NCBI RefSeq assembly: GCF_046736075.1
Contig: NZ_CP177163.1
Coordinates: 1,116,001-1,180,000 of the forward strand
Reading direction: 5' to 3'
Source of the DNA: Stenotrophomonas sp046736075
GTDB taxonomy: Bacteria > Pseudomonadota > Gammaproteobacteria > Xanthomonadales > Xanthomonadaceae
DNA length: 64,000 nucleotides
Part shown: piece by piece, positions 45,776-53,842 of the stretch
Position numbering within the stretch: position 1 is the first letter of the stretch
How the letters are laid out: every line of letters starts with the position of its first letter
Program-made: the position numbers and the translations under genes
Notes under the pieces: generated by a model
Database searches by the model: none
What the model saw: the letters and a program-made list of their open reading frames with translations, nothing else
What the model was told of the DNA's origin: nothing

Positions 45776-45784
45776 GGCCGGCGC
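45763..45784. terminator. Terminator-like hairpin with the stop codon in its loop
   Basis: A perfect 9-bp stem (gcgccggcc / ggccggcgc) surrounds the loop ctga, which contains the TGA of the acetyltransferase gene. It lies between convergent genes and probably separates them. It has no T run. Confidence 0.5.
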
Positions 45785-45796
45785 TGCCGCACGCGA

Positions 45797-46093
45797 TCAG
45801 AAATCGAACAGGTCCGACAGGAAGCTCTCTTTCTTCTTCTTGCGATAGCCCTGCTGGTCGCCGTACTGCTGGCCCAGATGACGGGTATCACGGTGCTGCA
45901 CCGACGGCGGCGGCGGCGGAGGCGCCGCTGCGCGCACCGGTGCCGGCGCGGCGCCGCCTACCGACCGTTCGATGATCTTGTCCAGTTCGCCACGGTCCAG
46001 CCACACGCCGCGGCACTGCGGGCAATAGTCGATCTCGATGCCCTGGCGCTCGGACATCACCAGCGCCTGGGTCTTGCATACGGGGCATTGCAT
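45797..46093 (-). CDS. Zinc-ribbon (zf-TFIIB) protein
   Basis: 98 residues with a zinc ribbon CPVCKTQ... then CPQCRGVWLDRGEL (CxxC pairs about 20 residues apart), the signature of the small zf-TFIIB family. A proline-rich linker and a basic tail (YRKKKKESFLSDLFDF) follow. Members are widespread but their function is not established. ATG 46093 is chosen because the family begins at the first zinc knuckle; an in-frame start at 46114 adds seven residues. Confidence 0.85.
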   Translation of the reverse strand: MQCPVCKTQALVMSERQGIEIDYCPQCRGVWLDRGELDKIIERSVGGAAPAPVRAAAPPPPPPSVQHRDTRHLGQQYGDQQGYRKKKKESFLSDLFDF

Positions 46094-46245
46094 CGTCGCC
46101 ACTCCATCGATCAAACCCCGACTCTACCCTGCCGCAGCGCCCCCCTGCGCAACGCCGCATGACTGATGGGCCCCCGACCTCTGTCCCATGCCCGCGCACT
46201 GCCCACGCCACACACTGTGTGCACCGCACGCCAAGGATGACGACC

Positions 46246-47016
46246 ATGCCCACTGCCCCCCACCGCCCGTTCTGGCTCAGCGCCAGCCTGCTCGTCGCCA
46301 CCCTGCTGGTGTCGATCAACCTGCGCGATCTGGCCGGCTGGGCAGGCCTGCCGATTCCCGGCCTGCCGATCCCCTTCGGCGGCGCCATCATCGACAACGG
46401 GCTGGGCGTGCTGCTGGTCCTCGCGGTCGCGGCCTGGCTGCGTCCGGACGTACCGCTGCGGCAGGCATTGGGGCTGGCCGGCAGCAGCTGGCAGGGGCCG
46501 GCCATCGTGCTGCTGGCAACGCTGCCGTGCTGGCTCGGCCTGTGGTGGCTGGGCGGCGTCAGCGCGGAGGCCCGCCTGCTGCCGCTGCTGATGCTGGCCG
46601 TGCTGTTCCCGCTGGCCGAGGAAGTCATCTTCCGTGGCTTCGGCGTCCTGTTCGCCCACCGCCGGCTGGGCTGGCCGTGGTGGCCTGCCGCCCTGGTACA
46701 GGCTGTCATCTTCGGCGCCATCCACTGGTGGTCGTTCGGCGGCGGCGGCGGCGTGGCACTGCAGGTGTTTGCGATGACCGGCATCGGCGGCGTGGTGTTC
46801 GCCGTGCTGTGCCGCCTGGACCGCAACACGTTGTGGAGCGCGGTGGCGCTGCATGTGTCGCTGAACATGGCCTGGAACGTCATGCAGGTCAGCGATGCCA
46901 CGGCGATCGGCTGGCAGGGCAACAGCCTGCGCCTGTCGGCCGCCCTGCTGGCCGTGCTGGGGCTGTACCTGCTGCATCGGCATCACGCCCGTCCGGCCGC
47001 CTGCACGAACTGCTAA
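46246..47016 (+). CDS. CPBP family intramembrane metalloprotease
   Basis: 256 residues with several membrane helices and the CPBP (Abi/CAAX-like) motifs: LAEEVIFRGFGV (EExxxR, near residue 124), FGAIHWW near 161 and HVSLNMAWN near 204. Such proteases cleave membrane or peptide substrates; in some bacteria they sit with bacteriocin immunity genes, but none are here. AAGGA 8 bases upstream fixes the start at 46246. Confidence 0.9.
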   Translation: MPTAPHRPFWLSASLLVATLLVSINLRDLAGWAGLPIPGLPIPFGGAIIDNGLGVLLVLAVAAWLRPDVPLRQALGLAGSSWQGPAIVLLATLPCWLGLWWLGGVSAEARLLPLLMLAVLFPLAEEVIFRGFGVLFAHRRLGWPWWPAALVQAVIFGAIHWWSFGGGGGVALQVFAMTGIGGVVFAVLCRLDRNTLWSAVALHVSLNMAWNVMQVSDATAIGWQGNSLRLSAALLAVLGLYLLHRHHARPAACTNC

Positions 47017-47073
47017 CCTGCGCCGCCCCATACTTGCGCGCCGTTTCCGGCCAACCCCAGGGAATTCCGCGTC

Positions 47074-47475
47074 ATGTTGTTGTCCAAGCGCCACGTCATC
47101 CCGCGCGTACTGCTGATCGAAGACACCGAAGACACCCGCGAGCTCAGCCGGCTCGCGCTGGAGAGCCAGGCCTGCGAGGTGACCGCGGTCAGTTCGGCCG
47201 AGGCAGCGCTTGGCCTGCTGCGTGCGGGCGAGCGTTTCGATCTGGTGTTCACCGATGTATGCCTGGGCGAGCTCAATGGCATCGATGCCGCGCACCTGAT
47301 CCGCAGCGCCCAGCCCGGGCTGCCGGTACTGGTGACCTCCGGGCTGGACCCGGCCGAGGTCACCGCGCGCCTGCGCGAGGGCATCCATTTCCTTCCCAAG
47401 CCCTACTCGATGAGCGAACTGCTCGACGCCATCCGTGGCTGTTTCGGTGCGATGGAAACCGGACGCGCCGCCTGA
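47074..47475 (+). CDS. Orphan single-domain response regulator
   Basis: 133 residues consisting of a CheY-like receiver: E16/D17, phospho-acceptor D61 (LVFTDVCLGELNGID), T88 and K109 (FLPKPYSMSEL). No output domain and no histidine kinase beside it. The partner is unknown. It begins 57 bases after the protease gene on the same strand and may be cotranscribed. Confidence 0.9.
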   Translation: MLLSKRHVIPRVLLIEDTEDTRELSRLALESQACEVTAVSSAEAALGLLRAGERFDLVFTDVCLGELNGIDAAHLIRSAQPGLPVLVTSGLDPAEVTARLREGIHFLPKPYSMSELLDAIRGCFGAMETGRAA

Positions 47476-47565
47476 CCCGCGCCGCGTTGCGCCTTCATCC
47501 GTTTTTCATCCGCCACTGGCATCGTTCAACCCACAGGGCCCGCCCGTGGGCCACGGACCCATGCC

Positions 47566-48231
47566 ATGCAGACACGCCTTCTGTTGAGTGCCCCACTGCT
47601 GTTGCTCGCCACCCTGGTTGACGCGCGGGCCGACGATGTCGTCACCTGCGAGAGCCGCGACAACCGGTATCACGCCTGCACGCTGCCCTATGCCGGGCAT
47701 GTCAGCCTGGATCGGCAGTTGTCCGGCGCGGACTGCCGCCAGGGCCGCAGTTGGGACTACGACCGCCGCGAGGTGTGGGTGGACGACGGCTGCCGCGCCT
47801 CCTTCCGCGTGCAGGGAGGCGGCTCGCGCCATGACCGGGACGACGATGACAACCACGACGCCAAGGTTGCCGCCGGCGTGCTGATCGGTGCGGCGATCCT
47901 CGGCGCACTGGTCCACAACGCCAACACGTCCGACGATCGCTACGACGACGACCGCTACCAGGGCGCCCGGCATACCTCGTACGTGCCCACCTGGATGATC
48001 GGAGAGTTCGAGGGCTACAACGCCATGTACGGTGCCGATATCCGCATGCGCATCGACAGCGACGGGCGCATGTCGGCGCAGGCGCGCGGCCAGACGCTCT
48101 CCGGCTGGGTCAACGGCGGCCGGCTGAATGTCGGGGACAGCGTGTTCGACATCAGCCAGAGCCGCGACGGTTTTGTCACCACCGAGGTGGGCGACCGCCA
48201 GAACGAAGTGCGCTACCGCCGCGTCCGCTGA
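47566..48231 (+). CDS. Secreted DUF3011-domain protein
   Basis: 221 residues. Signal peptide to about residue 22. A DUF3011 domain follows (VVTCESRDNRYHACTLPY, then LDRQLSGADCRQGRSWDYDRREVWVDDGC), with its usual cysteine pairs. Then come an Asp/His-rich stretch, a short hydrophobic segment near residue 105 (AAGVLIGAAILGALV), and a beta-rich end. The role of DUF3011 is unknown. It is convergent with the LprI-MliC gene. Confidence 0.82.
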   Translation: MQTRLLLSAPLLLLATLVDARADDVVTCESRDNRYHACTLPYAGHVSLDRQLSGADCRQGRSWDYDRREVWVDDGCRASFRVQGGGSRHDRDDDDNHDAKVAAGVLIGAAILGALVHNANTSDDRYDDDRYQGARHTSYVPTWMIGEFEGYNAMYGADIRMRIDSDGRMSAQARGQTLSGWVNGGRLNVGDSVFDISQSRDGFVTTEVGDRQNEVRYRRVR

Positions 48232-48243
48232 CGTGCAGACGCG

Positions 48244-48909
48244 TCAGCGTTCAACCGTGCAGCGCAGTGCGGTGCCGTAGAACTCCAGCGTCGCCTCGCC
48301 CTGGTGTTCCCAGAACTCCACGCCTTCGCGGCCATAGCGGCTGCCGCTGGCGCTCTCGATCGGGAACACGATGGCCTGGTCGGTACCCAGCGTCACGATC
48401 GCCGCCGCCGGGTCGATGTCGTTGTAGAACACCACCTTCAGCGGCTTGGCGGCGTCGTCGCAGCGATAGGTACCGGTCGCGCTCGCGCGCACGCCGCCGC
48501 TGTTGACGGTCAGCTCCACCAGGCGCGTCTGGTAGGCCTCGCGCAGGCACTGGCGCGGGTCCACCGCGCGCGTGCAGGCGTCGCGGCCCTTGATCCAGCC
48601 GCGCTGCTCGGCAGCGATATCCAGTTCGTCCGGTGCGGTCTGCACACGCTTGTACTGCGCGGCCAGCTGGCGGTCCAGCGCGGCCAGCCCTTCGTCGGTA
48701 CACACCCACTTTTCCGCATCGGACGTGGCCTTGGCGCAGTCGAACGAGGGTGTGGCGGTGGCCGTATCCGACGGCGCTGCAGGCAGTGCGACGGGGGCGG
48801 TGCGCGCTGCAGGCGCCGCTGCGGGGGATGCAGGGTCGGCCGGCTCGGGACTGCGCGAGCAGCCCACCAGGGCCAGTGTGACGGCAACGGCAAGGGCGAT
48901 ACGGTTCAT
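48244..48909 (-). CDS. Lipoprotein with fused LprI-like and MliC-like lysozyme-inhibitor domains
   Basis: 221 residues: lipoprotein signal with lipobox VGCS (about 14-18), Ala/Pro linker, then an LprI/DUF1311-like domain (FDCAKATSDAEKWVCTDEGLAALDRQLAAQY, about 55-85, with paired cysteines to CLREAYQTRLVEL). An MliC-like C-terminal domain follows (YRCDDAAKPLKVVFYND near 147, ending ALRCTVER). MliC proteins block C-type lysozyme in the periplasm, and LprI proteins have been linked to lysozyme inhibition. The combination suggests protection of the cell wall against host or competitor lysozyme. Confidence 0.85.
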   Translation of the reverse strand: MNRIALAVAVTLALVGCSRSPEPADPASPAAAPAARTAPVALPAAPSDTATATPSFDCAKATSDAEKWVCTDEGLAALDRQLAAQYKRVQTAPDELDIAAEQRGWIKGRDACTRAVDPRQCLREAYQTRLVELTVNSGGVRASATGTYRCDDAAKPLKVVFYNDIDPAAAIVTLGTDQAIVFPIESASGSRYGREGVEFWEHQGEATLEFYGTALRCTVER

Positions 48910-49075
48910 GCAACCTCCAGCGGTACGACAACGGACAGGCTCGTATTCTGCGCGCACCGGCGCGCAACGGGTATCGCCCGCAGTATCGCCACCTCCGCGT
49001 TGAGGGCAGGTGCACGCCGCTGCGCGTACGGCGCGCGGACGGTAGGATGTGGCCCTCTTGCAAAAAGGATCCTGC

Positions 49076-49489
49076 ATGTCGACCGCCAGCACTGCCCCCG
49101 CGCCTTCCTCTGCGCCCGCCTCCGCGTCTTCTGCCAGGACACCACCGCCAAGCCGGCGCGCGCGTGTGGCATGGCTGGTCCTGCTGCTGTCATGGCTGAG
49201 TTTCCTGCTGCCGTGGGGCTGGGCCGGGTTGTTGCTGGGGATCGCGCTCGGCCTTTGCGGCGGCGTGCTCGCCATCGCGACGATGTTCAAGGGCGGCGTG
49301 CTGCTCGGGCTGTTCCAGCTGCTGCTGTCGCTGCTGGTATCGCCGGTGGTACTGCTTGTCGGCATGGTGTACTTCAGCGGCCTGATCGACGATGAGCAAC
49401 TCGACGTGCGCGACCAGCACCGCTACGAGCGCCAGCACGAACACGACAGCACTGACACGCTGATTGACGTGATCGACCTGTTCATCTGA
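49076..49489 (+). CDS. Small membrane protein of unknown function
   Basis: 137 residues: Ser/Ala/Pro-rich N-terminus, two or three hydrophobic segments between about 30 and 102 (AWLVLLLSWLSFLLPWGWAGLLL, LLLSLLVSPVVLLVGMVYF), and an acidic/His-rich tail. The ATG at 49076 follows AAAAAGGAT about 8 bases upstream. No family recognised. Monocistronic on the plus strand, divergent from the lysozyme-inhibitor gene. Confidence 0.75.
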   Translation: MSTASTAPAPSSAPASASSARTPPPSRRARVAWLVLLLSWLSFLLPWGWAGLLLGIALGLCGGVLAIATMFKGGVLLGLFQLLLSLLVSPVVLLVGMVYFSGLIDDEQLDVRDQHRYERQHEHDSTDTLIDVIDLFI

Positions 49490-49605
49490 ATGGATCCACG
49501 CACGGGAACGGGCACTAACCCTACCCTCATGTGCGTGCGACCGCTGCGTAACGGCACCCGGTCCAGTATGGCTCCTGCGACATCACGTCGTATTGGAGTA
49601 ACACC

Positions 49606-49761
49606 ATGTCCACCATGCAGAACAACGAAAACAACGTCCAGAAGAATGCCGCTGCCCAGACCGACCAGCAGAAGGAGCAGGAGCGCAAGGACGCGTTGGC
49701 CAAGCAGCAGAAGCAGCAGCAGGACAACAAAGACAGCACCCGTTCGCCGCAGCAGAAGTAA
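49606..49761 (+). CDS. 51-residue Gln/Lys/Asn-rich small protein
   Basis: A short gene with a good ribosome site (TTGGAGT, 8-9 bases before ATG) encoding a highly polar peptide: 13 of 51 residues are Gln, none are Cys or aromatic, and the sequence is probably disordered (for example KEQERKDALAKQQKQQQD). It is followed by a strong hairpin, so it looks like an independent unit. The composition recalls small stress-induced hydrophilic proteins, but no family can be named. Confidence 0.65.
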   Translation: MSTMQNNENNVQKNAAAQTDQQKEQERKDALAKQQKQQQDNKDSTRSPQQK

Positions 49762-49789
49762 CAGCGGCGGCGTTGCACAGATTCGGTGG

Positions 49790-49809
49790 GGCTGCGCGTC
49801 CGCGCAGCC
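49790..49809 (+). terminator. Hairpin after the 51-residue gene
   Basis: A perfect 9-bp stem ggctgcgcg / cgcgcagcc with a 2-base spacer begins 29 bases after the stop of the small gene. It has no T run; it may end the transcript from either side because the next gene is convergent. Confidence 0.45.
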
Positions 49810-49843
49810 TCACGGGTCTAAGGGGTTGCAACGGCGCGGGGAA

Positions 49844-50092
49844 TCAGCTCGCTACATGCAGCGTTTCCCAGCGCAATGGCGGGGCGGCCAGGTGGCCTTC
49901 CTGTTCCATCGACAACCACGCGCTGCCGGCGACCGACGCGTTGATCACGTCAAGCACGCCGGGCGCCAGGCGGAGGCCATCGCCAACCGCCACCAGCATC
50001 GTGCGACGGTGGAACAGTACGCCGTCTTCCAGCAGACACCCCTCGCCCAGACGCAGGCGCCTGCCCGTCGAATCCTTCAGTACGATCATCAT
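49844..50092 (-). CDS. 82-residue protein of unknown function
   Basis: Small soluble-looking protein (MIVLKDSTGRRLRLGEGCLL, then TMLVAVGDGLRLAPGVLDV), predicted largely beta. Tandem ATG codons at 50090-50092 and 50087-50089 follow GGAG about 7 bases upstream. It lies downstream of the DUF2383 gene on the same strand with about 70 bases between. No family recognised, and the reading frame could be extended upstream, but the ribosome site supports this start. Confidence 0.55.
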   Translation of the reverse strand: MMIVLKDSTGRRLRLGEGCLLEDGVLFHRRTMLVAVGDGLRLAPGVLDVINASVAGSAWLSMEQEGHLAAPPLRWETLHVAS

Positions 50093-50160
50093 TGACCCGC
50101 TCCGTGGCGGGCACGCCTTGCGCGCCGCCGTTCCTGTTGCATGAGATGTCCGACGCTTCC

Positions 50161-50631
50161 TCAGGGATCGCGCGCGCGCATGGTGTTCAGCCGCCCGCGC
50201 ATGTCGTCGCGGCACAGGCGTGTGTCGCGCAGCATCGCGTCCAGCGTCCCGCACGTGTCCTCACCAAGGTCACCGTGGCGTACCGCCGCTTCCATGACCC
50301 GGATCAGCCGGGCCTCGCTGGCCTGGCTTTCGCTCAGATACTGGATGCCTGCATCGCCCAGCACCGTTCCCAGCCAGCCGAAATAGCCGCGTACATGGCC
50401 GGCGATCGTGCCGTGTCGCACGGGCCGGCCGCCTTCCAGGCGTACCAGGCCGCTCACGCGGTCCACCACCCTGGCGTTCGACTCGGCCATGCGCATCAGC
50501 AGCGCGCCCAGGTCCGGGTCGTTGTCCTGCATGTCCGCTACGCCGCGCGCATACAGGTCATGCCCGTCGCGGGCCACGCCGATGATCTGGTTGAGCACGC
50601 GGACGCGCGGGCCGGTGTTGATGGTCTTCAT
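50161..50631 (-). CDS. DUF2383 / PA2169-type four-helix-bundle protein
   Basis: 156 residues, all helical. The N-terminal part (VLNQIIGVARDGHDLYARGVADMQDNDP, about 12-39, then LLMRMAESNARVVDRV) matches the DUF2383 ferritin-like four-helix-bundle family as I know it, often found near stress genes. Metal ligands cannot be assigned. ATG at 50631. It faces the S41-like gene across about 160 bases. Confidence 0.68.
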   Translation of the reverse strand: MKTINTGPRVRVLNQIIGVARDGHDLYARGVADMQDNDPDLGALLMRMAESNARVVDRVSGLVRLEGGRPVRHGTIAGHVRGYFGWLGTVLGDAGIQYLSESQASEARLIRVMEAAVRHGDLGEDTCGTLDAMLRDTRLCRDDMRGRLNTMRARDP

Positions 50632-50791
50632 GGCACCGCTCCGTGGGATCGTCGATCCCGACTTCAGGGGTACGGCCTGATCATGCGCGCGGTTGCGGAA
50701 CGGGGGTGTGAGGGCGCTGTTGTTTGCTAGCATCCTGCAGGTTCCATGCAGACACCGGCGCAACGGCGCGCCGCACCCGCGGAGATCACGG

Positions 50792-52270
50792 ATGACACCA
50801 CGCACGCTACGGATGGCGCTCACCGGCGCACTGCTCGGGGTGCTGGCAACGGCACCTGTCCACGCCGCCACCGAGGTGGACCGCGCCGCCTGGCGCGCCG
50901 ATCTGGCCGCGCTGACGCAGACGCTGCAGGACGACTACGCCCACCTGGCCTGGATGGCGTCGCCGCAGAGCGGTGTGGACCTGCCGGCCCTGGCGCATGC
51001 CGCCGCCCGCGCGGTGGACGAAGCGCACAGCGATGCCGAAGCGGAACAGGCACTGCGCACGTTCGTTGCCGGTTTCCATGATGGGCATCTGGCCCTGCTC
51101 GACCGCCAATCAACCGATGCACCCGGGCCGATGCCCGCCCCGGTGGACCCGCGCGCCCTCGACGCGACCACCGGCTGCGCGGTGCTGGGCGTGGTCGACG
51201 AAGGCCGCCAGGACTACAGCCTGCCGCTGCAGACGCTGCCGGCGTACCGCGCCGTCGGCGGCAACGCCGAGCCGGCCCTGCGCAGCGGTGTGATCACCCT
51301 CGCCGACGGACGCCGCCTCGGCCTGCTGCGCCTGCACGAGTTCGACGCGCTGCGCTATCCCGGCCTGTGCCATCGGCTGTGGCCGCAACTGCGCCACGCC
51401 GATGGGGTGCGCACCATGCGGGCCACGCTGCAGGAGGCCTGGGTCGCGCAGATCGCCGCCACGCTGCGTCGCTTCCGGCAGCAGGCCGTGGACGCCGTGC
51501 TGGTCGACGTCGGCACCAATCCCGGTGGCGACGACAGCGGCGACACCCTCGCCCGCCTGTTCACCGATCAGCCGGTGCGCTCGGCCACGTTGCAGATGAG
51601 CGCGTCCGGCGCCGGCGTCGACTATCTGCAGGAGCAGTTCGAGCGGCTCGACGATGCATTGACCCGCCACCGGCCCGACGCCCGTGCCCGCCCGATGCTG
51701 ACGCAGCAGCGCACGGCGTTCGCCACCGCGCTGCGTGCCGCACAGACCCCCGCCTGCGACCTGTCGTGGGTCTGGCAGACCCAACAGGACTGGTCGGCGC
51801 AGCGCTGCCGGCGCCTGGTCGCGGCGGGCACATCCGGCGGCCCGTTGGCCGACCCCGCAGTGGATCGGCTTGACGATTTCCTCATCGCCCATCGCCTGGA
51901 CTGGGCACAGGACGTGCGTGCGCATCGCGGCGCCTGGAGCGGTCCGGTCTATCTGCTGATCGACGGCAAGACCTCGTCCTCGGCGGAGATGTTCGCGGCC
52001 CGCCTGCAGGACAACGGCATCGCGCGGGTCGTGGGCAGCCGCAGCGGTGGTTACGGCTGCGGCTTCATGAGCGCCGCAGCGCCAAGCGAACTGCCCAACA
52101 GCCATCTGCGCGTGCGCATTCCCAACTGCGTGCGGCTGCGCGCCGATGGCAGCGACGAAGTCGCCGGCATCGTCCCGGATCTTGCGGTCGGCGCGCGTGC
52201 CGGCGAATCCGCGCGCGCCCGTGCGCAACGCGTGCTTGATGCCATCGATCTCGACCTGACACGACACTGA
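50792..52270 (+). CDS. S41-peptidase-like secreted protein
   Basis: 492 residues: signal peptide (ATAPVHA, about residue 26), helical N-terminal domain with WRADLAALTQTLQDDYAHLAW, central region with AVLVDVGTNPGGDDSGDTLAR, and a C-terminal tail-specific-protease-like block VYLLIDGKTSSSAEMFAARLQDNGIARVVG near residue 390. The serine of SSAE is present. The lysine of the usual GxxTxGKG motif is not: the sequence reads GSRSGGYGCG. It may use another catalytic arrangement or be inactive. GGAGA lies 7 bases before ATG 50792; the upstream frame lacks a signal peptide. Confidence 0.8.
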   Translation: MTPRTLRMALTGALLGVLATAPVHAATEVDRAAWRADLAALTQTLQDDYAHLAWMASPQSGVDLPALAHAAARAVDEAHSDAEAEQALRTFVAGFHDGHLALLDRQSTDAPGPMPAPVDPRALDATTGCAVLGVVDEGRQDYSLPLQTLPAYRAVGGNAEPALRSGVITLADGRRLGLLRLHEFDALRYPGLCHRLWPQLRHADGVRTMRATLQEAWVAQIAATLRRFRQQAVDAVLVDVGTNPGGDDSGDTLARLFTDQPVRSATLQMSASGAGVDYLQEQFERLDDALTRHRPDARARPMLTQQRTAFATALRAAQTPACDLSWVWQTQQDWSAQRCRRLVAAGTSGGPLADPAVDRLDDFLIAHRLDWAQDVRAHRGAWSGPVYLLIDGKTSSSAEMFAARLQDNGIARVVGSRSGGYGCGFMSAAAPSELPNSHLRVRIPNCVRLRADGSDEVAGIVPDLAVGARAGESARARAQRVLDAIDLDLTRH

Positions 52271-52467
52271 CGCCGGGCCAGGCGCAGCCTGCCCTGCTCG
52301 CTGACCCGAATTTCCCATCAGGAGCATCAACACTGGTCTGCATGCCGGTCGATTCTCGAGCGTTGCCGGGATGGACCAGGGATGACGGTAGCCGACACTG
52401 CACCCCCCCCTAGAATCAGGCTGGCGCAACAGGGCTGTGGACCAGCGGCCCAAAGCCCCAGTAGAGG

Positions 52468-52973
52468 CTACTGTTGACGTGTCCTGACGGGCGTCTTCTT
52501 CTTGTCACTGCTTCCGGGATTGCTGAGCGGACCAATGGAGACCCCACCACTTCTTCCAGGACCCCCACTACCTGGTATCACCGGATTCCCAGAGGGCACA
52601 CCCCCTCCCCCGGACCTGGGTCGCGGATTCGTCGATTGCTCACGAACCCTATTACCTTCATAGCCAATCTCGGTCTTGATGTAGTCGACACAGATGTATC
52701 CGTTGCAGACGGTAATGACATCGCCAGGATAGATATTCAGTTTGTCGAGTGCATTCGGCCCCCAACGCATGACGCGCTCGAACGTGTCCAGAAACACTCT
52801 TGTTGCCACGTCCGGCGACGGCCGCCCAAGCGAACAGGCACTGCATTCCACGACGCAATTCGCTTTCCTGCTTGAGCATACGCAATGCACATCCATATGC
52901 CAGCGGCCATCGCCACGAGCAATCCAATTCCCCAAGCCACACCTGGCATCCTGCCTTCCACCTGAATTTTCAT
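52468..52973 (-). pseudogene. Secreted Cys-rich protein, apparently broken by a one-base frameshift
   Basis: The gene starts at ATG 52973 with GGAGAG upstream, 2 bases after the Sel1 gene ends. Its N-terminal frame gives a membrane/signal segment (WGIGLLVAMAAGIWMCIAYAQA) but stops at 52737. A second frame, open to the TAG at 52468, continues with a protein-like sequence: CVVECSACSLGRPSPDVATR, then LNIYPGDVITVCNGYICVDY and a Gly/Pro/Ser-rich tail. The whole span is 506 bases, one short of a multiple of three, so a single missing base near 52850-52900 would explain it. GC content is low here. A true mutation or a sequence error are both possible. Confidence 0.6.
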
Positions 52974-52975
52974 TC

Positions 52976-53842
52976 TCACTCTCCACAGCATCGTCTGATG
53001 ATCTGACGAGCGCGGCGCTCTCCGCGAACCGTTTCTGCGGGTGATAAGCCGGCGCGGTATGCGCTGAGCAGCTCCTCGCTGCCCGCAACCTGAGCCAACA
53101 CTTGGACAGCAGACGCGTAGGCGTATCCTTCGCTTTCGTTGCCCTCGACGATGTCGCCTCTGCCATAGGCACTGGACAACGCCATAAGCGCATCCACACT
53201 TCCCACGTCAGCTGCGGCTTCAAGATAGAACCGCGCTTTGTACTTCCACTCCGAGAAACGCTCCGGATCCCTGAGATGGACGGACGTGTCCGTGCCGAGC
53301 ACGTGATTGGGATTTTCTGCATAGACCAGCATGGCCTCGATACTTCCCTGGTCCGCAGCTCGCGTGAGCCAGTCGACATCCATGATCTCGGGGGCAGCGA
53401 GCAGCCCCTCGCATTGTTGGAGCCGCCGAATGACATCGTCGGCGCCATCTACAGCCGTGACGCTACCGACGATCATCCTCCGGCAGTCCAGTACAGCCAG
53501 GAATATTCGATAGGTTGCCGTTCCGTCACCCTGCTCCGATTGCCTCAGGTTCTGTTGGACGTGAAGCAGTGCATCGCCATCAGGACGCAGATCTTCCGCA
53601 CGTACAATGCTGAATGCCTTGGGACCGTGCCGGGTAACGAGCCGCGTCTCAACCGCTCGCGGGCCCATTTTCAGCCTGGGCGAAGGTCTTGCCTGTATGG
53701 CAGAAAGGGGGGGCTTCATGGCTGCGGGCATGCCGGAACCGCTGGCGACACGGGGACGTGCGGGCTCGCCACGTCGGACGAACAGATGGACGGAATAGGC
53801 CAATACACCGACGAGCAGAATCCAACACATCATCGCTTTCAT
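52976..53842 (-). CDS. Sel1-repeat-like membrane-anchored protein
   Basis: 288 residues: one N-terminal membrane segment (MMCWILLVGVLAYSVHLFV), an extracytoplasmic region, and C-terminal helical repeats of the Sel1/TPR kind (LTRAADQGSIEAMLVYAEN, then YLEAAADVGSVDALMALSSAYGRG). Sel1 repeats bind other proteins. GC content and codon use differ from neighbouring genes, suggesting transfer. ATG 53842 is chosen; a GTG five codons upstream is possible and no clear ribosome site decides. It is followed directly by the frameshifted gene. Confidence 0.72.
   Translation of the reverse strand: MKAMMCWILLVGVLAYSVHLFVRRGEPARPRVASGSGMPAAMKPPLSAIQARPSPRLKMGPRAVETRLVTRHGPKAFSIVRAEDLRPDGDALLHVQQNLRQSEQGDGTATYRIFLAVLDCRRMIVGSVTAVDGADDVIRRLQQCEGLLAAPEIMDVDWLTRAADQGSIEAMLVYAENPNHVLGTDTSVHLRDPERFSEWKYKARFYLEAAADVGSVDALMALSSAYGRGDIVEGNESEGYAYASAVQVLAQVAGSEELLSAYRAGLSPAETVRGERRARQIIRRCCGE

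Noticed and set aside
49490..50095. A 201-codon plus-strand frame after the small membrane protein gene
   Set aside because: It runs through the 51-residue gene in another frame, through a hairpin and against the 82-residue gene; composition is shadow-like.
52658..52942. Third minus-strand frame in the broken gene (94 codons)
   Set aside because: It lacks a ribosome site at its start, has no signal peptide and does not contain the conserved-looking CVVECSAC or GDVITVCNGYICVDY blocks.
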